Source: Paraburkholderia ginsengiterrae (GTDB lineage: Bacteria; Pseudomonadota; Gammaproteobacteria; Burkholderiales; Burkholderiaceae). From it: a stretch of DNA of 64,000 bases. The notes under the pieces are model-generated. The model did no database searches and was not told where the DNA came from. It worked only from the letters and a program-made list of their open reading frames with translations. Shown here one piece after another: positions 63,647 through 64,000 of the stretch (its first letter is position 1; each line of letters starts with the position of its first letter). Location of the stretch: positions 1-64,000 of the forward strand of contig NZ_LXKA01000243.1 in the NCBI RefSeq assembly GCF_001645125.1, written 5' to 3'. Made by a program: the position numbers and the translations under genes.

Positions 63647-64000
63647 CGCAATTCACGCCGGCTTCGCAGCCTTCATTAATATCGCATACCGGCACACATT
63701 AGATCATCGACACCGGTTTAATGCCCGCGCCTCAAATACGCCAATTCGAATTTACTGCTCAATTCGAATTGCATAGTCACACATATTTACAATATGAATC
63801 TTGAATTTTAAGAACAATAGATAGTTAGAAAAAACTACCGCGTATAAGCATTTCGCCCTTCGTCAATTCAGAAACAATTGCTCACACCCAACCGACAGCC
63901 CATTATTAGCGCGACTCTTATCCGATATCGAAGAAAAATTCACTAAGTCACTATTTGTATGACATTGAAAGTATGGTGTAGACTTATTTCCAAGAATTAC
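63647..64000. other. AT-rich stretch without a recognised gene
   Basis: About 350 bp of clearly lower GC than the rest of the window. It contains two close AATTCGAATT palindromes (about 63741-63750 and 63760-63769) and AT-rich patches toward the right edge. No open frame with a ribosome site was found. It may be a promoter region for a gene beyond the edge or the start of another foreign segment. Confidence 0.5.

Overview
The window is GC-rich, densely coded DNA from a betaproteobacterium, most likely Burkholderia or Paraburkholderia. The basis is the housekeeping order yebC / purD-hemF-nadD-rsfS-rlmH-maf-rng, the protein sequences and the codon bias. I ran no search, so the genus is an inference. 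No rRNA, tRNA, CRISPR array, integrase or transposase was seen.

Region 1 (1-12.8 kb, mostly minus strand): the start of an FtsX-type ABC permease, a DUF4126 membrane protein, the guanidinium exporter gdx behind a two-hairpin guanidine-II riboswitch, the complete potassium-uptake set (small membrane ORF, kdpF, kdpA, kdpB, kdpC, then kdpD and kdpE), a quinone oxidoreductase, mgsA and an atypical SDR. Region 2 (13-21.5 kb, plus strand) is core housekeeping: upp, yebC, purD, hemF, nadD, rsfS, rlmH, maf and rng.

Region 3 (21.5-24.5 kb) is a small scrambled island behind rng. It holds a truncated phage-type lysozyme, a small exported protein, three small minus-strand genes and two 275-bp repeat copies, and it ends with a near-identical but internally deleted copy of the rng 3' end. 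Region 4 (24.5-50.6 kb) is a second, larger island bounded on the right by another copy of the last 24 bp of rng. It carries one coherent cluster. A minus-strand seven-gene operon encodes a PepSY/ferredoxin-reductase membrane protein, a TonB receptor with two extra N-terminal sensor-like domains, an exported two-domain protein, a periplasmic binding protein and an RND tripartite efflux pump. Beside it are an OmpR-type two-component system, an outer-membrane protein, a taurine/sulfonate-type ABC transporter and three exported PstS-like proteins. Two small exported proteins made only of the TonB receptor's extra domain and a YncE-like beta-propeller complete the set. Phased TTCAG repeats with an 11-bp period lie upstream of the transcription units, always in the sense orientation. 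This suggests that the local response regulator controls the whole set. I regard this cluster as the candidate undescribed system: an envelope-spanning sense/bind/import/reduce/export module whose ligand is unknown.

Region 5 (50.7-63.6 kb) returns to ordinary chromosome: a ribbon-helix-helix regulator with a palindromic operator, a PHA-depolymerase-type esterase, a PAS-GGDEF-EAL protein, a LysR regulator, a Rieske oxygenase/rubredoxin/rubredoxin reductase operon, free-methionine-sulfoxide reductase, a tandem TOBE protein, an NlpC/P60 lipoprotein, two VOC proteins and an MFS exporter. The last 350 bp are AT-rich and hold no gene I can support.
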